48,032 nt of DNA from Bacteroidaceae bacterium (GTDB lineage: Bacteria; Bacteroidota; Bacteroidia; Bacteroidales; Bacteroidaceae). The stretch is taken from positions 1 through 48,032 of the forward strand of contig JAFZWQ010000046.1 in assembly GCA_017617235.1 (NCBI GenBank), written 5' to 3'. The notes below the pieces were generated by a model. That model had not been told where the DNA came from. It worked only from the letters and a program-made list of their open reading frames with translations, and ran no database searches. Shown piece by piece: positions 1 to 8,059 of the stretch; within the stretch, counting starts at the first letter, position 1; each line of letters starts with the position of its first letter. The position numbers and the translations under genes are program-made.

Positions 1-32
1 GAAGAGTAGTAATAATTTATAATTATATTATT

Positions 33-70
33 TATATTATATATTATTATTAATAATAATATATAATATA
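33..70. repeat. Perfect 38-bp AT-only palindrome
   Basis: Every base from 33 to 51 pairs with its mirror base from 70 back to 52. The sequence is A/T only, so it could extrude as a cruciform or be a site of DNA bending. A similar A/T palindrome sits at 23330-23361. Confidence 0.85.
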
Positions 71-110
71 GGTTACAAACACCCATGAAGGTGCAAATTA
101 GATTTTCAAG

Positions 111-134
111 ATGGTACAATGGTACAATGGTACA
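111..134. repeat. Three tandem copies of ATGGTACA
   Basis: The octamer ATGGTACA occurs three times without interruption, followed by a partial fourth copy. It lies 40 bp right of the 38-bp palindrome. Function is unknown. Confidence 0.85.
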
Positions 135-314
135 ATACCTGTCATTTTGACTGACAAAAAGAAACTTTCAAACACTTTGTGTTTGGCACGTCATTTGTAA
201 TAGATATTGCAGATGCAAACCCGAAGGATTTAGCGCGCAATTCCCGACTGGCACTGTATCTGACAACGACTCCAAGGAATACGATTTAAGGAAGAGAAAA
301 ACACTAACGAAAGG

Positions 315-398
315 GCATCCCAACGCTACACGCGCCGCGATACTATTCCTAGGCGCCTCGCGATACTATCGCTCCCCGCCTAGCGTTGTAACGCTCCC
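315..398. repeat. Dispersed CAACGCTA/TAGCGTTG repeat, copy 1
   Basis: CAACGCTA at 321-328 is mirrored by TAGCGTTG at 381-388, which runs on into GTAACGCTCC. The segment between holds two copies of GCGATACTAT. The same outer modules recur at 23540-23599, so this looks like a dispersed hairpin-forming intergenic element. Confidence 0.6.
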
Positions 399-453
399 AA
401 AAAAGAGTTCTTTGACTTATTTACATACAAATCTAACAACCCCCACCACCCTC

Positions 454-471
454 ATTGGCCTTATAGGAATA
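454..471. repeat. Two-unit 9-bp repeat (ATTGGCCTT family)
   Basis: ATTGGCCTT is followed directly by ATAGGAATA. Alone this is weak. It matches the ATATGGCCT-type 9-bp units at 14696-14757, 27498-27520 and 47283-47327 and, like them, lies just downstream of a gene end. Confidence 0.4.
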
Positions 472-475
472 AGAA

Positions 476-506
476 AAAGGCGCTGTCCGGTGGGGATAGC
501 GCCTTT
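476..506 (-). terminator. Rho-independent terminator of rubrerythrin
   Basis: On the minus strand a 9-bp stem (AAAGGCGCT at 476-484 with its complement at 498-506), extended by TCC/GGA, is followed by a T-rich run. It begins about 30 bp past the rubrerythrin stop. Confidence 0.8.
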
Positions 507-537
507 GAGTTTGGACAGCGGGGCTGTCGGAAGGGGA

Positions 538-1092
538 TTACTTGAAGTAACGCTTCAGGAGGCCTGCAAAGCCTGCACCATGACGGGCTTCGTCCTTTGC
601 CATTTCGTGAACGGTGTCGTGGATGGCGTCGAAACCGGCAGCCTTGGCGTTCTTGGCAATACGGAACTTATCCTCGCAAGCACCTGCCTCGGCAGCAGCA
701 CGCTTCTCGAGATTGGTCTTGGTGTCCCACACGCATTCGCCCAGCAGTTCGGCAAAGCGGCTGGCGTGGTCGGCCTCTTCGAAAGCATAGCGCTTGAAGG
801 CTTCTGCAATTTCGGGATAGCCCTCGCGGTCGGCCTGACGGGCCATAGCCAGGTACATACCTACTTCGCCGCACTCGCCATTGAAGTGGTTGCGCAGGTC
901 CTGAATCATTTCCTCGCTGACGCCTTCGGGCTTGCCGTCGCCAATGCGGTGTACGGTGGCATAGGTGGTTTCACCTTCGTCCTTCAGTTCAGAGAACTTG
1001 CTGGCAGGAGCCTTGCAGATGGGGCACTTTTCGGGAGCTTCGGTTCCTTCGTAGATGTAACCACACACAGCACAGATAAATTTCTTTTTCAT
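538..1092 (-). CDS. Rubrerythrin with N-terminal rubredoxin domain (reverse rubrerythrin type)
   Basis: Peroxide-scavenging non-haem diiron protein of the cytoplasm, 184 residues. The N-terminus is a rubredoxin-like iron site with Cys7, Cys10, Cys23 and Cys26. The rest is a four-helix diiron domain with Glu73, an ExxH at 106-109, Glu163 and an ExxH at 168-171. In classical rubrerythrin the rubredoxin domain is C-terminal, so this is the reversed arrangement known from anaerobes, in which NAD(P)H-derived electrons reduce H2O2 to water. The gene is alone, with a TATCTTTG promoter 44 bp upstream and its own terminator. Family is secure; the electron donor is not shown by the sequence. Confidence 0.95.
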   Translation of the reverse strand: MKKKFICAVCGYIYEGTEAPEKCPICKAPASKFSELKDEGETTYATVHRIGDGKPEGVSEEMIQDLRNHFNGECGEVGMYLAMARQADREGYPEIAEAFKRYAFEEADHASRFAELLGECVWDTKTNLEKRAAAEAGACEDKFRIAKNAKAAGFDAIHDTVHEMAKDEARHGAGFAGLLKRYFK

Positions 1093-1135
1093 ACAAATAA
1101 TAGTTTAATGGTTAATGAAATTTGGTGTTTCGTGA

Positions 1136-1143
1136 CAAAGATA
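1136..1143 (-). promoter_or_regulatory. Promoter -7 element of rubrerythrin
   Basis: TATCTTTG on the minus strand matches the Bacteroidetes TAnnTTTG element and predicts a leader of about 40 nt. The position expected for the -33 element lies in the 7-bp repeat array 1151-1184 and has no clear TTTG. Confidence 0.55.
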
Positions 1144-1150
1144 GCATAAT

Positions 1151-1184
1151 AAATTAAAAGGGAAAAATTAAAAGTGAAAAATTA
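1151..1184. repeat. 7-bp tandem array (AAATTAA/AAGGGAA/AAGTGAA)
   Basis: Nearly five consecutive heptamers: AAATTAA, AAGGGAA, AAATTAA, AAGTGAA, then AAATTA. The array lies immediately upstream of the rubrerythrin -7 element. Confidence 0.75.
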
Positions 1185-1257
1185 TTCTATTCCCTGCAAT
1201 ATTTTATTGATTCTCATTTTTTTTCGACATTGGTTTCCTATATTCAACATTATTTTG

Positions 1258-1265
1258 TAATTTTG
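1258..1265 (+). promoter_or_regulatory. Promoter -7 element of the tRNA-Gly gene
   Basis: TAATTTTG fits TAnnTTTG and ends 11 bp before the first tRNA base, the spacing expected for a tRNA promoter. A TTGG sits about 22 bp upstream as a weak -33 element. Confidence 0.5.
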
Positions 1266-1276
1266 TCTTCCGTTAT

Positions 1277-1349
1277 GCGATAGTAGCTCAGTTGGTAGAG
1301 CATTGGCTTCCCAAGCCGAGGGTCGCGGGTTCGAGTCCCGTCTGTCGCT
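1277..1349 (+). tRNA. tRNA-Gly (anticodon CCC)
   Basis: A complete cloverleaf can be drawn. The acceptor stem 1277-1283 pairs with 1342-1348 with one G-U. The D arm GCTC...GAGC is present, the anticodon loop TTCCCAA reads CCC, and the T arm has the GTTCGAGTC-type loop (here GGTTCGAGTCC). The discriminator base is T1349 and no CCA is encoded. CCC reads the glycine codon GGG. Confidence 0.95.
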
Positions 1350-1351
1350 CA

Positions 1352-1393
1352 TAAGGGCTAAAGGCTAAAGGCTAAGGGCTAAGGACTAAAGGC
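1352..1393. repeat. 7-bp tandem array (TAAAGGC)
   Basis: Six units in a row: TAAGGGC, TAAAGGC, TAAAGGC, TAAGGGC, TAAGGAC and TAAAGGC. It starts two bases after the tRNA gene. The same unit reappears inside the S9 peptidase gene at 25679-25713. Confidence 0.9.
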
Positions 1394-1420
1394 GTGGCCT
1401 TTTTACTGTGAAAAGCACCA

Positions 1421-1448
1421 TTGACTTTTGCCATTTGCCTTTTGCCAA
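1421..1448. repeat. 7-bp tandem array (TTGCCTT)
   Basis: Four units, TTGACTT, TTGCCAT, TTGCCTT and TTGCCAA, end 16 bp before the nadE start. Read on the other strand the unit is AAAGGCA, so it belongs to the same family as the neighbouring TAAAGGC array in inverted orientation. Confidence 0.85.
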
Positions 1449-1464
1449 TTAAATAGAAGTGCGT

Positions 1465-3396
1465 ATGAATTACGGATTTGTAAAGGTTGCGGCAGCTGTG
1501 CCCAGTGTGAAGGTTGGCGATTGTAAGTTCAACGTCGAACAGATAGAATCGCAAATTATTCAGGCCAACAACCAAGGTGTGGAAATCATCTGTTTCCCAG
1601 AGTTGAGCATTACATCGTATTCCTGTCAGGATCTGTTCTTCCAGCAGCTGCTGTTGGACGAGTCGGAGATGACGCTGATAGGCCTGCTGAACTTTACCCG
1701 TTCGATGAACATCATCACGATTGTGGGAATGCCGGTAGCCTTCCAGGACGGGCTGGTGAACTGTGCCGCCGTGTTGCAGAAGGGAAAGATTCTGGGCCTG
1801 GTGCCCAAGACTTTCCTGCCCAATTACAAGGAGTTCTACGAGAAGCGCTGGTTCATGGGCGCACGCGATATAAAGGAAGGTAACGTGCTGATTTGCGGAC
1901 AGCAGGTATGCGTGTCTGCCAACCAGCTGTTCCACACACCGACCTGCTCCTTCGGCATAGAGATTTGCGAAGACCTGTGGGCACCGATTCCACCATCGTC
2001 GAACCTGACCCTGATGGGAGCAGACATCGTCTTTAACCTGAGTGCCAATTCCAGCAGCGCTGGCAAATACGAATACCTGTGCAACCTGGTGAGCGGACAG
2101 AGCGCACGCTGCATCTGCGGATATGTGTACACCAGCTGCGGATTCGGAGAAAGCACCACCGACGTGGTGTTCAACGGCAAAACGCTGATTTACGAAAACG
2201 GCAAGCCGCTGAAGGTGCTGCAGCAGCAGAATATGGAGGAAATGCTGACGGTATGCGACATCGACGTGGAATACCTGCGTTCCGAACGCCGCAAGAACAC
2301 CACCTTCAACAATGCCGCATCGATGCTGAAGGATGCACCCGTGCAGGTGGTGGAAACCGCTGGATTGATGAATGAGAGCAACCGCGAACTGGTGCGCGAC
2401 ATCAATCCGCACCCCTTCATTCCTGCCGAGGGCAACGACCGCAACTACCGCTGTCAGGAGATTTTCGACATTCAATGCGAGGGTCTGGCCAAACGCATCA
2501 AGCACACGAATTGCGAGACTGCCGTTGTGGGCATATCCGGAGGACTGGATTCCACGCTGGCATTGCTGGTGTGCGCACACACGTTCGACATGCTGGGAAA
2601 GAGCCGTCGCGGCATCATCGGCATCACCATGCCCGGATTCGGAACCACAGACCGCACCTACACCAACGCCATCAGGCTGATGCAGCTGCTGGGCATCACC
2701 ATACGCGAAATCAGCATCAAGGACGCTTGTCTGCAGCATTTCAACGATATCGGACACGACGCCGACCTGCACGATGTCACCTACGAGAACAGTCAGGCTC
2801 GCGAACGCACGCAAATACTGATGGATGCCGCCAACCAGACGAACGGATTGGTGGTGGGAACTGGCGACCTGTCGGAACTGGCGCTGGGATGGGCCACATA
2901 CAACGGCGACCACATGTCGATGTATGGCGTGAATGCCTCGGTGCCCAAGACGCTGGTGCGACACCTGGTGTGCTGGGTGGCTGCCACAAACGAGGACAAG
3001 ACCATCCGCGAAACGTTGCTGGACATTGCCGACACGCCCATCAGCCCCGAATTGATTCCTGCCAACGAAAACGGCGAAATCAAACAGAAGACCGAGGATC
3101 TGGTGGGACCATACGAGTTGCACGACTTCTTCCTGTACCACATGATGCGCAGCGGCTTCCACCCACGGAAAATATACATGTTGGCCTGCCGAGCCTTCGC
3201 TGGAACACATTCGGAGGAAGAAATCAAGCATTGGATAACTGTTTTCTATCGTCGCTTCTTCAACCAGCAGTTCAAACGTTCGTGCATGCCCGACGGGCCC
3301 AAGGTGGGAAGCGTAACTCTAAGTCCCAGAGGAGATTGGCGCATGCCCAGCGATGCCACATCCGACGCCTGGATTGACGAATGCAATGCCCTGTAG
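1465..3396 (+). CDS. nadE: Glutamine-dependent NAD+ synthetase
   Basis: Makes NAD+ from deamido-NAD+, ATP and glutamine, the last step of NAD+ biosynthesis. The 643-residue product has two domains. The N-terminal nitrilase-type glutaminase has the Glu-Lys-Cys triad at about Glu46 (in FPELS), Lys115 (in PKTFL) and Cys168 (in EICEDLW). The C-terminal synthetase has the SGGLDS pyrophosphate loop near residue 360 and the GTGDLSE segment. The start chosen is ATG 1465 (MNYGFVKV), the usual family start; an in-frame GTG lies 6 bp upstream at 1459. There is no Shine-Dalgarno sequence. It may be read through from the tRNA promoter, since no separate promoter is evident. Confidence 0.97.
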   Translation: MNYGFVKVAAAVPSVKVGDCKFNVEQIESQIIQANNQGVEIICFPELSITSYSCQDLFFQQLLLDESEMTLIGLLNFTRSMNIITIVGMPVAFQDGLVNCAAVLQKGKILGLVPKTFLPNYKEFYEKRWFMGARDIKEGNVLICGQQVCVSANQLFHTPTCSFGIEICEDLWAPIPPSSNLTLMGADIVFNLSANSSSAGKYEYLCNLVSGQSARCICGYVYTSCGFGESTTDVVFNGKTLIYENGKPLKVLQQQNMEEMLTVCDIDVEYLRSERRKNTTFNNAASMLKDAPVQVVETAGLMNESNRELVRDINPHPFIPAEGNDRNYRCQEIFDIQCEGLAKRIKHTNCETAVVGISGGLDSTLALLVCAHTFDMLGKSRRGIIGITMPGFGTTDRTYTNAIRLMQLLGITIREISIKDACLQHFNDIGHDADLHDVTYENSQARERTQILMDAANQTNGLVVGTGDLSELALGWATYNGDHMSMYGVNASVPKTLVRHLVCWVAATNEDKTIRETLLDIADTPISPELIPANENGEIKQKTEDLVGPYELHDFFLYHMMRSGFHPRKIYMLACRAFAGTHSEEEIKHWITVFYRRFFNQQFKRSCMPDGPKVGSVTLSPRGDWRMPSDATSDAWIDECNAL

Positions 3397-3483
3397 CCAC
3401 AGGAGCCCATAAAATACTTTACATTTTTGAAAAAAATATGCCATAAAAAAGGGTTCTGCGTGACAACGTAATAAAAAAATTAT

Positions 3484-3491
3484 TAACTTTG
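3484..3491 (+). promoter_or_regulatory. Promoter -7 element of the HU gene
   Basis: TAACTTTG fits TAnnTTTG and predicts a leader of about 65 nt, which is A-rich and free of a Shine-Dalgarno sequence. No clear TTTG is found at -33. Confidence 0.55.
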
Positions 3492-3560
3492 TGACATACA
3501 TAATATAAAACACACAGATTCGAATACCAAAAACACACACAAACCATAAATTAACACGTT

Positions 3561-3836
3561 ATGACAAAGCAAGAATTAACAAGAGAGATTGCAAGACAAA
3601 CAGGAATTGACCAGCCTACTGTGTTGGCATGTGTAGAAGGATTGATGTCGGTCGTTAAGGAAACGATGGCCGGAGGCGACCCCGTTTACCTGCGTGGTTT
3701 CGGCAGCTTCATCCTGAAGCAGCGTGCAAAGAAGACCGCACGTAACATCACCAAGAACACGACGATTGTTATTCCTGCACACAACATTCCTTTATTCAAG
3801 CCCTGCAAGGAATTCATGGCTGCTGTAAGGAAATAA
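3561..3836 (+). CDS. HU/IHF-family DNA-binding protein
   Basis: Small nucleoid protein of 91 residues, the normal HU length. It shows the HU fold pattern: two N-terminal helices (MTKQELTREIA...), then the GGDPVYLRGFGSF strand signature around residues 39-51, and a basic arm segment with RAKKTARNI. It is expected to bind and bend DNA as a dimer. The gene has its own promoter (3484-3491) and terminator (3861-3894), so it is a single-gene unit. Whether it is general HU or a sequence-selective IHF-like protein cannot be told from sequence. Confidence 0.93.
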   Translation: MTKQELTREIARQTGIDQPTVLACVEGLMSVVKETMAGGDPVYLRGFGSFILKQRAKKTARNITKNTTIVIPAHNIPLFKPCKEFMAAVRK

Positions 3837-3860
3837 TTGCAATTTCAAAGAAACTGAACG

Positions 3861-3894
3861 TATAGCCTTGAACATTCCGTTGCTCAAGGCTATA
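3861..3894 (+). terminator. Terminator after the HU gene
   Basis: TATAGCCTTGA (3861-3871) pairs perfectly with 3884-3894, leaving a 12-nt loop, and is followed by TTTATATA. It lies 25 bp past the HU stop and 24 bp before the next start. Confidence 0.75.
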
Positions 3895-3918
3895 TTTATA
3901 TAAAAAACAAAAGCCGAC

Positions 3919-4800
3919 ATGAAACACACCATCGAAAACCAGCAGTTGCGCATCAGTGTAAAAGAGGAAGGTGCAGAGCTGACCAGCCTCGTAAGGAAAG
4001 AAAACAATTGTGAAGTGCTGTGGCAGGGCGACCCTGCATACTGGGAGGGGCAGTCGCCCGTGCTCTTTCCCACCATCGGCAGCAGCGCTAACCAGCAAGT
4101 GCGGTTCGACGGAACGACGTATCCCATGCCGAAACACGGATTGGTGAAGGACATGAAATTCCGTCTGACAGACAGCGGAACGGACTTCCTGGTGTTCAGC
4201 GTTACGGACACAGAGGAGACACGCAAGCATTTCCCGCTGCCCTTCCAACTGTCGGTACGTTACCAGTTGGAGGAATCCACCCTGCGTGTAAGTTTCGTCG
4301 TCGGCAACAGCGAAAATCAACCGCTACCCTACCACGTGGGTGCACATCCGGCCTTCCAACTGCCTCGTTTCCAGGCACAGGACGAGGTGCACGGCTATCT
4401 GGGATTCGATGTTACGGACAAACTGGTGGGAAACGGATTGAAGCCAGGCGGATACCTGTGGCCCGAGGGTTCGTTCGATGTGCCCCTCAGCGAAGAGGGA
4501 TTGTTAGCGCTGGGCAACCACACCTTCGATTGCGACACCATTCTGGATACGCGCGGATTCGCGCACGCGTGTACCTTATATAATATAGAAAAGGAAAAAA
4601 TTGTCACCGTGCGTTTCGATGCTCCCGTGCTGGCGTTGTGGGCCCCCTGTGGCGGACAGGCGCCCTTTGTGTGCATAGAACCTTGGTGGGGATGTTGCGA
4701 CGAAGCCGAATTTGCCGACGATTTCCTGAAGCGTCCCTGGATGAATGTGGTGGAACCCAAGTCGGAGAAAACTATCAGCTACACCATTACTGTTCACTGA
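3919..4800 (+). CDS. Aldose 1-epimerase-like protein (LacX-type)
   Basis: Galactose-mutarotase superfamily protein of 293 residues, predicted to interconvert sugar anomers in the cytoplasm (no signal peptide). The conserved residues are visible: His139 and His143 in YHVGAHPAF, Glu254 in CIEPWWG, and the MPKHG loop at 70-74 typical of the LacX branch. The substrate sugar cannot be assigned. Its last 14 bp overlap the end of rarA on the other strand. It follows the HU terminator closely and has no obvious TAnnTTTG promoter, so readthrough is possible. Confidence 0.88.
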   Translation: MKHTIENQQLRISVKEEGAELTSLVRKENNCEVLWQGDPAYWEGQSPVLFPTIGSSANQQVRFDGTTYPMPKHGLVKDMKFRLTDSGTDFLVFSVTDTEETRKHFPLPFQLSVRYQLEESTLRVSFVVGNSENQPLPYHVGAHPAFQLPRFQAQDEVHGYLGFDVTDKLVGNGLKPGGYLWPEGSFDVPLSEEGLLALGNHTFDCDTILDTRGFAHACTLYNIEKEKIVTVRFDAPVLALWAPCGGQAPFVCIEPWWGCCDEAEFADDFLKRPWMNVVEPKSEKTISYTITVH

Positions 4801-6064
4801 ACCTGTCGCCCCATAACTGCCGCATGCGTTCTGCCAACTTCTGTTCGGCAGGATTGTTTTGGGGATGCCAGAAACGAACCCGTTGCAGGGCATCGGGCAG
4901 GAATTGTTGTTCCACGAAGTTCCCTTCGTAGTCGTGGGCGTATTTATAGCCCTTGCTGTATCCCAAATCCTTCATGAGCGAGGTGGGAGCGTTGCGCAGA
5001 TGCAGGGGAACGGGTTGGTTGCCGCTCTGCTGCACCTCGGCCAGCGCATCGTTGATGCCCATATAGGCACTGTTGCTCTTGGGACTGGTGGCCAGATATA
5101 CTGTAGCCTCTGCCAGAGGAATGCGCCCTTCGGGCCAACCAATTTTCATCACCGTATCGAAGGCGGCATTGGCCAGCAGCAGAGCGTTGGGATTGGCAAG
5201 ACCGATGTCTTCGGATGCGCTGATAACCAGACGACGGGCAATGAAGGCTGGGTCTTCCCCACCCTCGATCATGCGAGCCAACCAATACAGGGCTCCGTCG
5301 GGGTCGCTGCCACGAATGCTTTTGATGAAGGCAGAGATGATATCGTAATGCATCTCGCCGTCCTTGTCATAGGCCAGCGGATTCTGCTGCAGACGTTCGG
5401 TTACCAGCTGGTCGGTTACCACAAGGGTTTCGTCGCCGGAAACCGATTCGGAAAGCAAGTCGAGAATGTTCAAAAGCTTGCGGGCATCGCCACCGCTGAA
5501 GCGCAACATGGCATCCGTTTCCTTCAGCTCGATGTGCATATCCTTCAGCACCACATCCTTCGTGATGGCTCTGTGGGCCAGTTCCAGCAAGTCATCTTTC
5601 TCCAAACTCTTCAGCACATACACCTGGCAGCGGCTCAGCAAGGGACGGATGACCTCGAACGAGGGATTTTCCGTAGTGGCACCTATCAGGGTGATGACAC
5701 CCTGTTCAACTGCCCCCAAGAGGCTGTCCTGCTGGGATTTCGAGAAACGATGGATTTCGTCGATAAACAGGATGGGGCTGGCCGTATTGAAGAAACGATT
5801 CTGACGGGCTTTCTCCACCACATCGCGCACATCCTTCACACCACTGGTAACTGCCGACAGTGTGTAGAAAGGCGTCTGCAACTGATGGGCAATGATGCAG
5901 GCCAAGGTGGTTTTGCCCACACCCGGAGGTCCCCACAGGATAAAGCTCGACACCTTGCCGGACTCTATCATACGACGCAACACAGCACCTTGGCCAACAA
6001 GCTGTTTCTGGCCAATGTACTCGTCGAGCGACGTGGGTCGCATTCTTTCTGCCAATGGTTGCAT
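4787..6064 (-). CDS. rarA: Replication-associated recombination protein A (AAA+ ATPase)
   Basis: RarA/MgsA/WRNIP1-family clamp-loader-like ATPase of 425 residues that acts at stalled replication forks. Walker A GPPGVGKT is at 45-52, Walker B ILFIDEIH at 98-105, and a sensor-1 TTENPSFE lies near 130. The C-terminal half has the family's tetramerisation region ([26 protein letters not shown]). The start [10 protein letters not shown] is the usual family N-terminus. Only 55 bp separate it from BI-1, and that gap holds a 12-bp-stem hairpin, so its expression may depend on readthrough. It overlaps the epimerase gene tail to tail by 14 bp. Confidence 0.96.
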   Translation of the reverse strand: MQPLAERMRPTSLDEYIGQKQLVGQGAVLRRMIESGKVSSFILWGPPGVGKTTLACIIAHQLQTPFYTLSAVTSGVKDVRDVVEKARQNRFFNTASPILFIDEIHRFSKSQQDSLLGAVEQGVITLIGATTENPSFEVIRPLLSRCQVYVLKSLEKDDLLELAHRAITKDVVLKDMHIELKETDAMLRFSGGDARKLLNILDLLSESVSGDETLVVTDQLVTERLQQNPLAYDKDGEMHYDIISAFIKSIRGSDPDGALYWLARMIEGGEDPAFIARRLVISASEDIGLANPNALLLANAAFDTVMKIGWPEGRIPLAEATVYLATSPKSNSAYMGINDALAEVQQSGNQPVPLHLRNAPTSLMKDLGYSKGYKYAHDYEGNFVEQQFLPDALQRVRFWHPQNNPAEQKLAERMRQLWGDRFSEQ

Positions 6065-6076
6065 AACGTGGGGTTA

Positions 6077-6110
6077 ATAATAGACCTGACGAAATAGCCA
6101 GGTCTATTAT
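6077..6110 (-). terminator. Perfect 12-bp hairpin between BI-1 and rarA
   Basis: Bases 6077-6088 pair with 6099-6110 with no mismatch around a 10-nt loop. On the minus strand the trailing sequence is TTATTAACC, a poor T-run. It may be a weak terminator, an attenuator that lets some transcription into rarA, or a protein-binding palindrome. Confidence 0.55.
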
Positions 6111-6119
6111 GTTAATTCC

Positions 6120-6842
6120 TTACCTGCGACGTCCGAAGATGCGCAAGAGATAGAGGAAGAGGTTGACGAAATCGAGATAAAGCGAGAGGCTGCCCAGGAG
6201 GGCAATCTTGCCCAGAGTGTTGCCGTCGGCCTGCTGTTCTGCCTCGAGAAGCATGTTCTTAATCTTCTGTGTGTCGTAGGCGGTGAGTCCCACAAAGATG
6301 AGCACACCAGCATAGTTGATAATCATGTCGAGGGCGCTGTTACGCATGAACAGATTCACCACCGTAGCGATGATTACACCTATGAGGGCCATGATGAGGA
6401 TTCGGCCTATGGAGCTGAGGTCGCGCTTCGTGAAGTAGCCCACCAGCGACATTGCACCAAAGGTGCCTGCCGTGATGAAGAAACATTGGGCTATGCTGCC
6501 AATCTCGTAAACCAAGAAGATGACAGACAACGTGGCGCCGTTCAGCACACAATATAGGGCAAACAGCATACCCATGGTGCTGAAATTGAGACGGCTGGCA
6601 GCGGCAGTAAGCCACAACACCAAACCCAACTCACCAAAAATCAGAACCCAGAATAATATCTGGCTACCAAAGATGGCCATCACGAGCTGAGGAGTGTTGG
6701 CAACGAACAGAGCGGTAAGAGCCGTCATGCCCAAACCCAGTGCCATCCACAGATAGACACGGCGCATGAGCGAACCGAAAGCGGAAAGGCTTTCGGAACC
6801 ACTCATACGGTCGTATTGTGCAGAAATATCTTTATCGTACAT
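6120..6842 (-). CDS. Bax inhibitor-1/YccA family membrane protein
   Basis: Integral inner-membrane protein of 240 residues with about seven hydrophobic segments starting near residue 27. The BI-1 family signature region (TAYDTQKIK, near residues 187-195) and the C-terminal LYLDFVNLFLYLLRIFG are both present. Bacterial homologues include YbhL and YccA; some are linked to FtsH regulation or ion leak, but no firm role can be given here. It starts 21 bp downstream of galE in the same direction and is probably co-transcribed with it. Confidence 0.93.
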   Translation of the reverse strand: MYDKDISAQYDRMSGSESLSAFGSLMRRVYLWMALGLGMTALTALFVANTPQLVMAIFGSQILFWVLIFGELGLVLWLTAAASRLNFSTMGMLFALYCVLNGATLSVIFLVYEIGSIAQCFFITAGTFGAMSLVGYFTKRDLSSIGRILIMALIGVIIATVVNLFMRNSALDMIINYAGVLIFVGLTAYDTQKIKNMLLEAEQQADGNTLGKIALLGSLSLYLDFVNLFLYLLRIFGRRR

Positions 6843-6863
6843 ATCAAATTTAATAATTAGGTA

Positions 6864-7901
6864 TTACATGATGCCGTCGGCACGCAGCTTCTCCTGCCAC
6901 TTCCAAGCAGAAGCGAGAACCTGGTCGGTGGGAGTGTCAGCCTTCCAGCCAAGCACCTTGTTGGCCTTATCGACATTACCCCAAACCTTCTCGATATCGC
7001 CCTCGCGACGGGGAGCATATTCCCAGTTCACCTTCACGCCAGTAGCCTTCTCGAAGCCTTCGACAACCTCCAGCGTAGAGAGACCGCGACCAGTACCGAT
7101 GTTGAACACCTCAACTGCATCGCCATCGCCTTCCAGCACACGGGTCATAGCCTTTACGTGAGCCTTTGCCAAGTCAACTACATAGATGTAGTCGCGGATG
7201 CAGGTTCCATCGGGAGTATCGTAGTCGTTACCAAAAATCTTCAGCTGCTTACGAACACCAATAGCCGTCTGCGTTACGAAGGGAATCAGGTTCATGGGCA
7301 CGCCGATGGGCAGCTCGCCAATCTCTGCTGAGGGATGAGCACCGATGGGGTTGAAATAGCGCAGGATAACACTCTTGATGGGAGCACCCGAGTGGATGTA
7401 ATCCTGGATGATTTCCTCGTTAATCTGCTTCGTGTTACCATAGGGGCTGAGAGCCTTCTGGATGGGAGCCTGTTCGGTGACAGGGAGGTTCTCCTTCGTG
7501 GGCTGACCATAGACGGTGCAACTCGAAGAGAAGATGATACCCTTAACGTCGTACTTGGGCATGAGCTCCAGCAGGTTGATGAGGGAAACGAGGTTATTGC
7601 GATAGTACAGCAGAGGCTTTTCGACACTCTCGCCCACAGCCTTGGAGGCAGCGAAGTGGATGATGCCCTTGATGCCGGGATACTTCTTGAAGACACCTTC
7701 TGTAGCGTCCATATCGCGCAGGTCAATCTGCTCGAAGGCAGGACGAATGCCTGTAATCTTCTCGATGCCGTCGAGCACCTCGATACGTGAATTACTCAGG
7801 TTGTCAACGATGACTACATCGTAGCCTGCTTCCTGCAACTCAACAGTGGTGTGCGAGCCAATGAAGCCGCAACCGCCAGTTACCAAAATAGTTTCTTTCA
7901 T
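6864..7901 (-). CDS. galE: UDP-glucose 4-epimerase
   Basis: Interconverts UDP-glucose and UDP-galactose in the Leloir pathway and supplies UDP-galactose for surface glycans. The 345-residue protein is an extended short-chain dehydrogenase: the NAD+-binding GGCGFIGS is at 9-16, the Ser-Tyr-Lys catalytic set at about Ser125-127, Tyr154 and Lys158 (SPYGNTK), and RYFNPIGAH follows. It lies downstream of rnfA across 155 bp with C-rich inverted repeats. No good TAnnTTTG promoter is visible there, so it may be served by the rnf transcript or by an unrecognised promoter. Confidence 0.96.
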   Translation of the reverse strand: MKETILVTGGCGFIGSHTTVELQEAGYDVVIVDNLSNSRIEVLDGIEKITGIRPAFEQIDLRDMDATEGVFKKYPGIKGIIHFAASKAVGESVEKPLLYYRNNLVSLINLLELMPKYDVKGIIFSSSCTVYGQPTKENLPVTEQAPIQKALSPYGNTKQINEEIIQDYIHSGAPIKSVILRYFNPIGAHPSAEIGELPIGVPMNLIPFVTQTAIGVRKQLKIFGNDYDTPDGTCIRDYIYVVDLAKAHVKAMTRVLEGDGDAVEVFNIGTGRGLSTLEVVEGFEKATGVKVNWEYAPRREGDIEKVWGNVDKANKVLGWKADTPTDQVLASAWKWQEKLRADGIM

Positions 7902-7918
7902 AATGGTAAAAGAATGCG

Positions 7919-8059
7919 ACCCCTCTCCCTATCCTCCCCCGAGGGGAAGGCGTAATATGTATTAGAGGTTGAGGTCATGGGTTAATTAATAATATTTTTT
8001 TGTCTCATTTTCTATGCAATATACTCCCCGCCCTCGGGAGGGGATTGGGGGTGGGGTCA
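7919..8059. repeat. Inverted pair of C-rich intergenic repeats (CCTCCCCCGAGGGG type)
   Basis: The segment 7919-7945 (GACCCCTCTCCCTATCC, then a CCCCCGAGGGG palindrome) reappears in inverted orientation at 8023-8059 (GACCCCACCCCCAATCC on the other strand). The second copy begins on the TGA stop of rnfA. A third copy is at 47867-47900. These are probably dispersed hairpin elements. Confidence 0.65.

Larger units (their letters stand above)
1..537. other. Gene-free repeat-rich stretch
   Basis: No convincing gene lies here. The stretch holds an AT-only perfect palindrome (33-70), three octamer repeats (111-134), a dispersed hairpin-type repeat (315-398), a two-unit 9-bp repeat (454-471) and the rubrerythrin terminator (476-506). 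An open reading frame that runs rightward from about 412 is the antisense of rubrerythrin and has no promoter or family resemblance. The window starts inside this region, so the left end may be cut. Confidence 0.6.

Noticed and set aside
412-1149. 245-codon plus-strand open frame opposite rubrerythrin
   Set aside because: Its sense partner has complete rubredoxin and diiron ligands; the frame crosses the terminator and the promoter of that gene.
1277-1448. tRNA-Gly with repeats at its 3' end as an integration site
   Set aside because: No integrase, no direct repeat of the tRNA 3' end further right, and the downstream genes are housekeeping. The repeats are heptamer arrays found all over the window.
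1372-3231. Long minus-strand open frame (about 619 codons) opposite nadE
   Set aside because: It is the antisense of a clear gene. Its translation is rich in His, Val, Gln and Ala with no family motif, and the length follows from codon bias on the sense strand.
4859-6097. 412-codon plus-strand open frame opposite rarA
   Set aside because: Antisense shadow; rarA has Walker A, Walker B and sensor motifs in the opposite strand.
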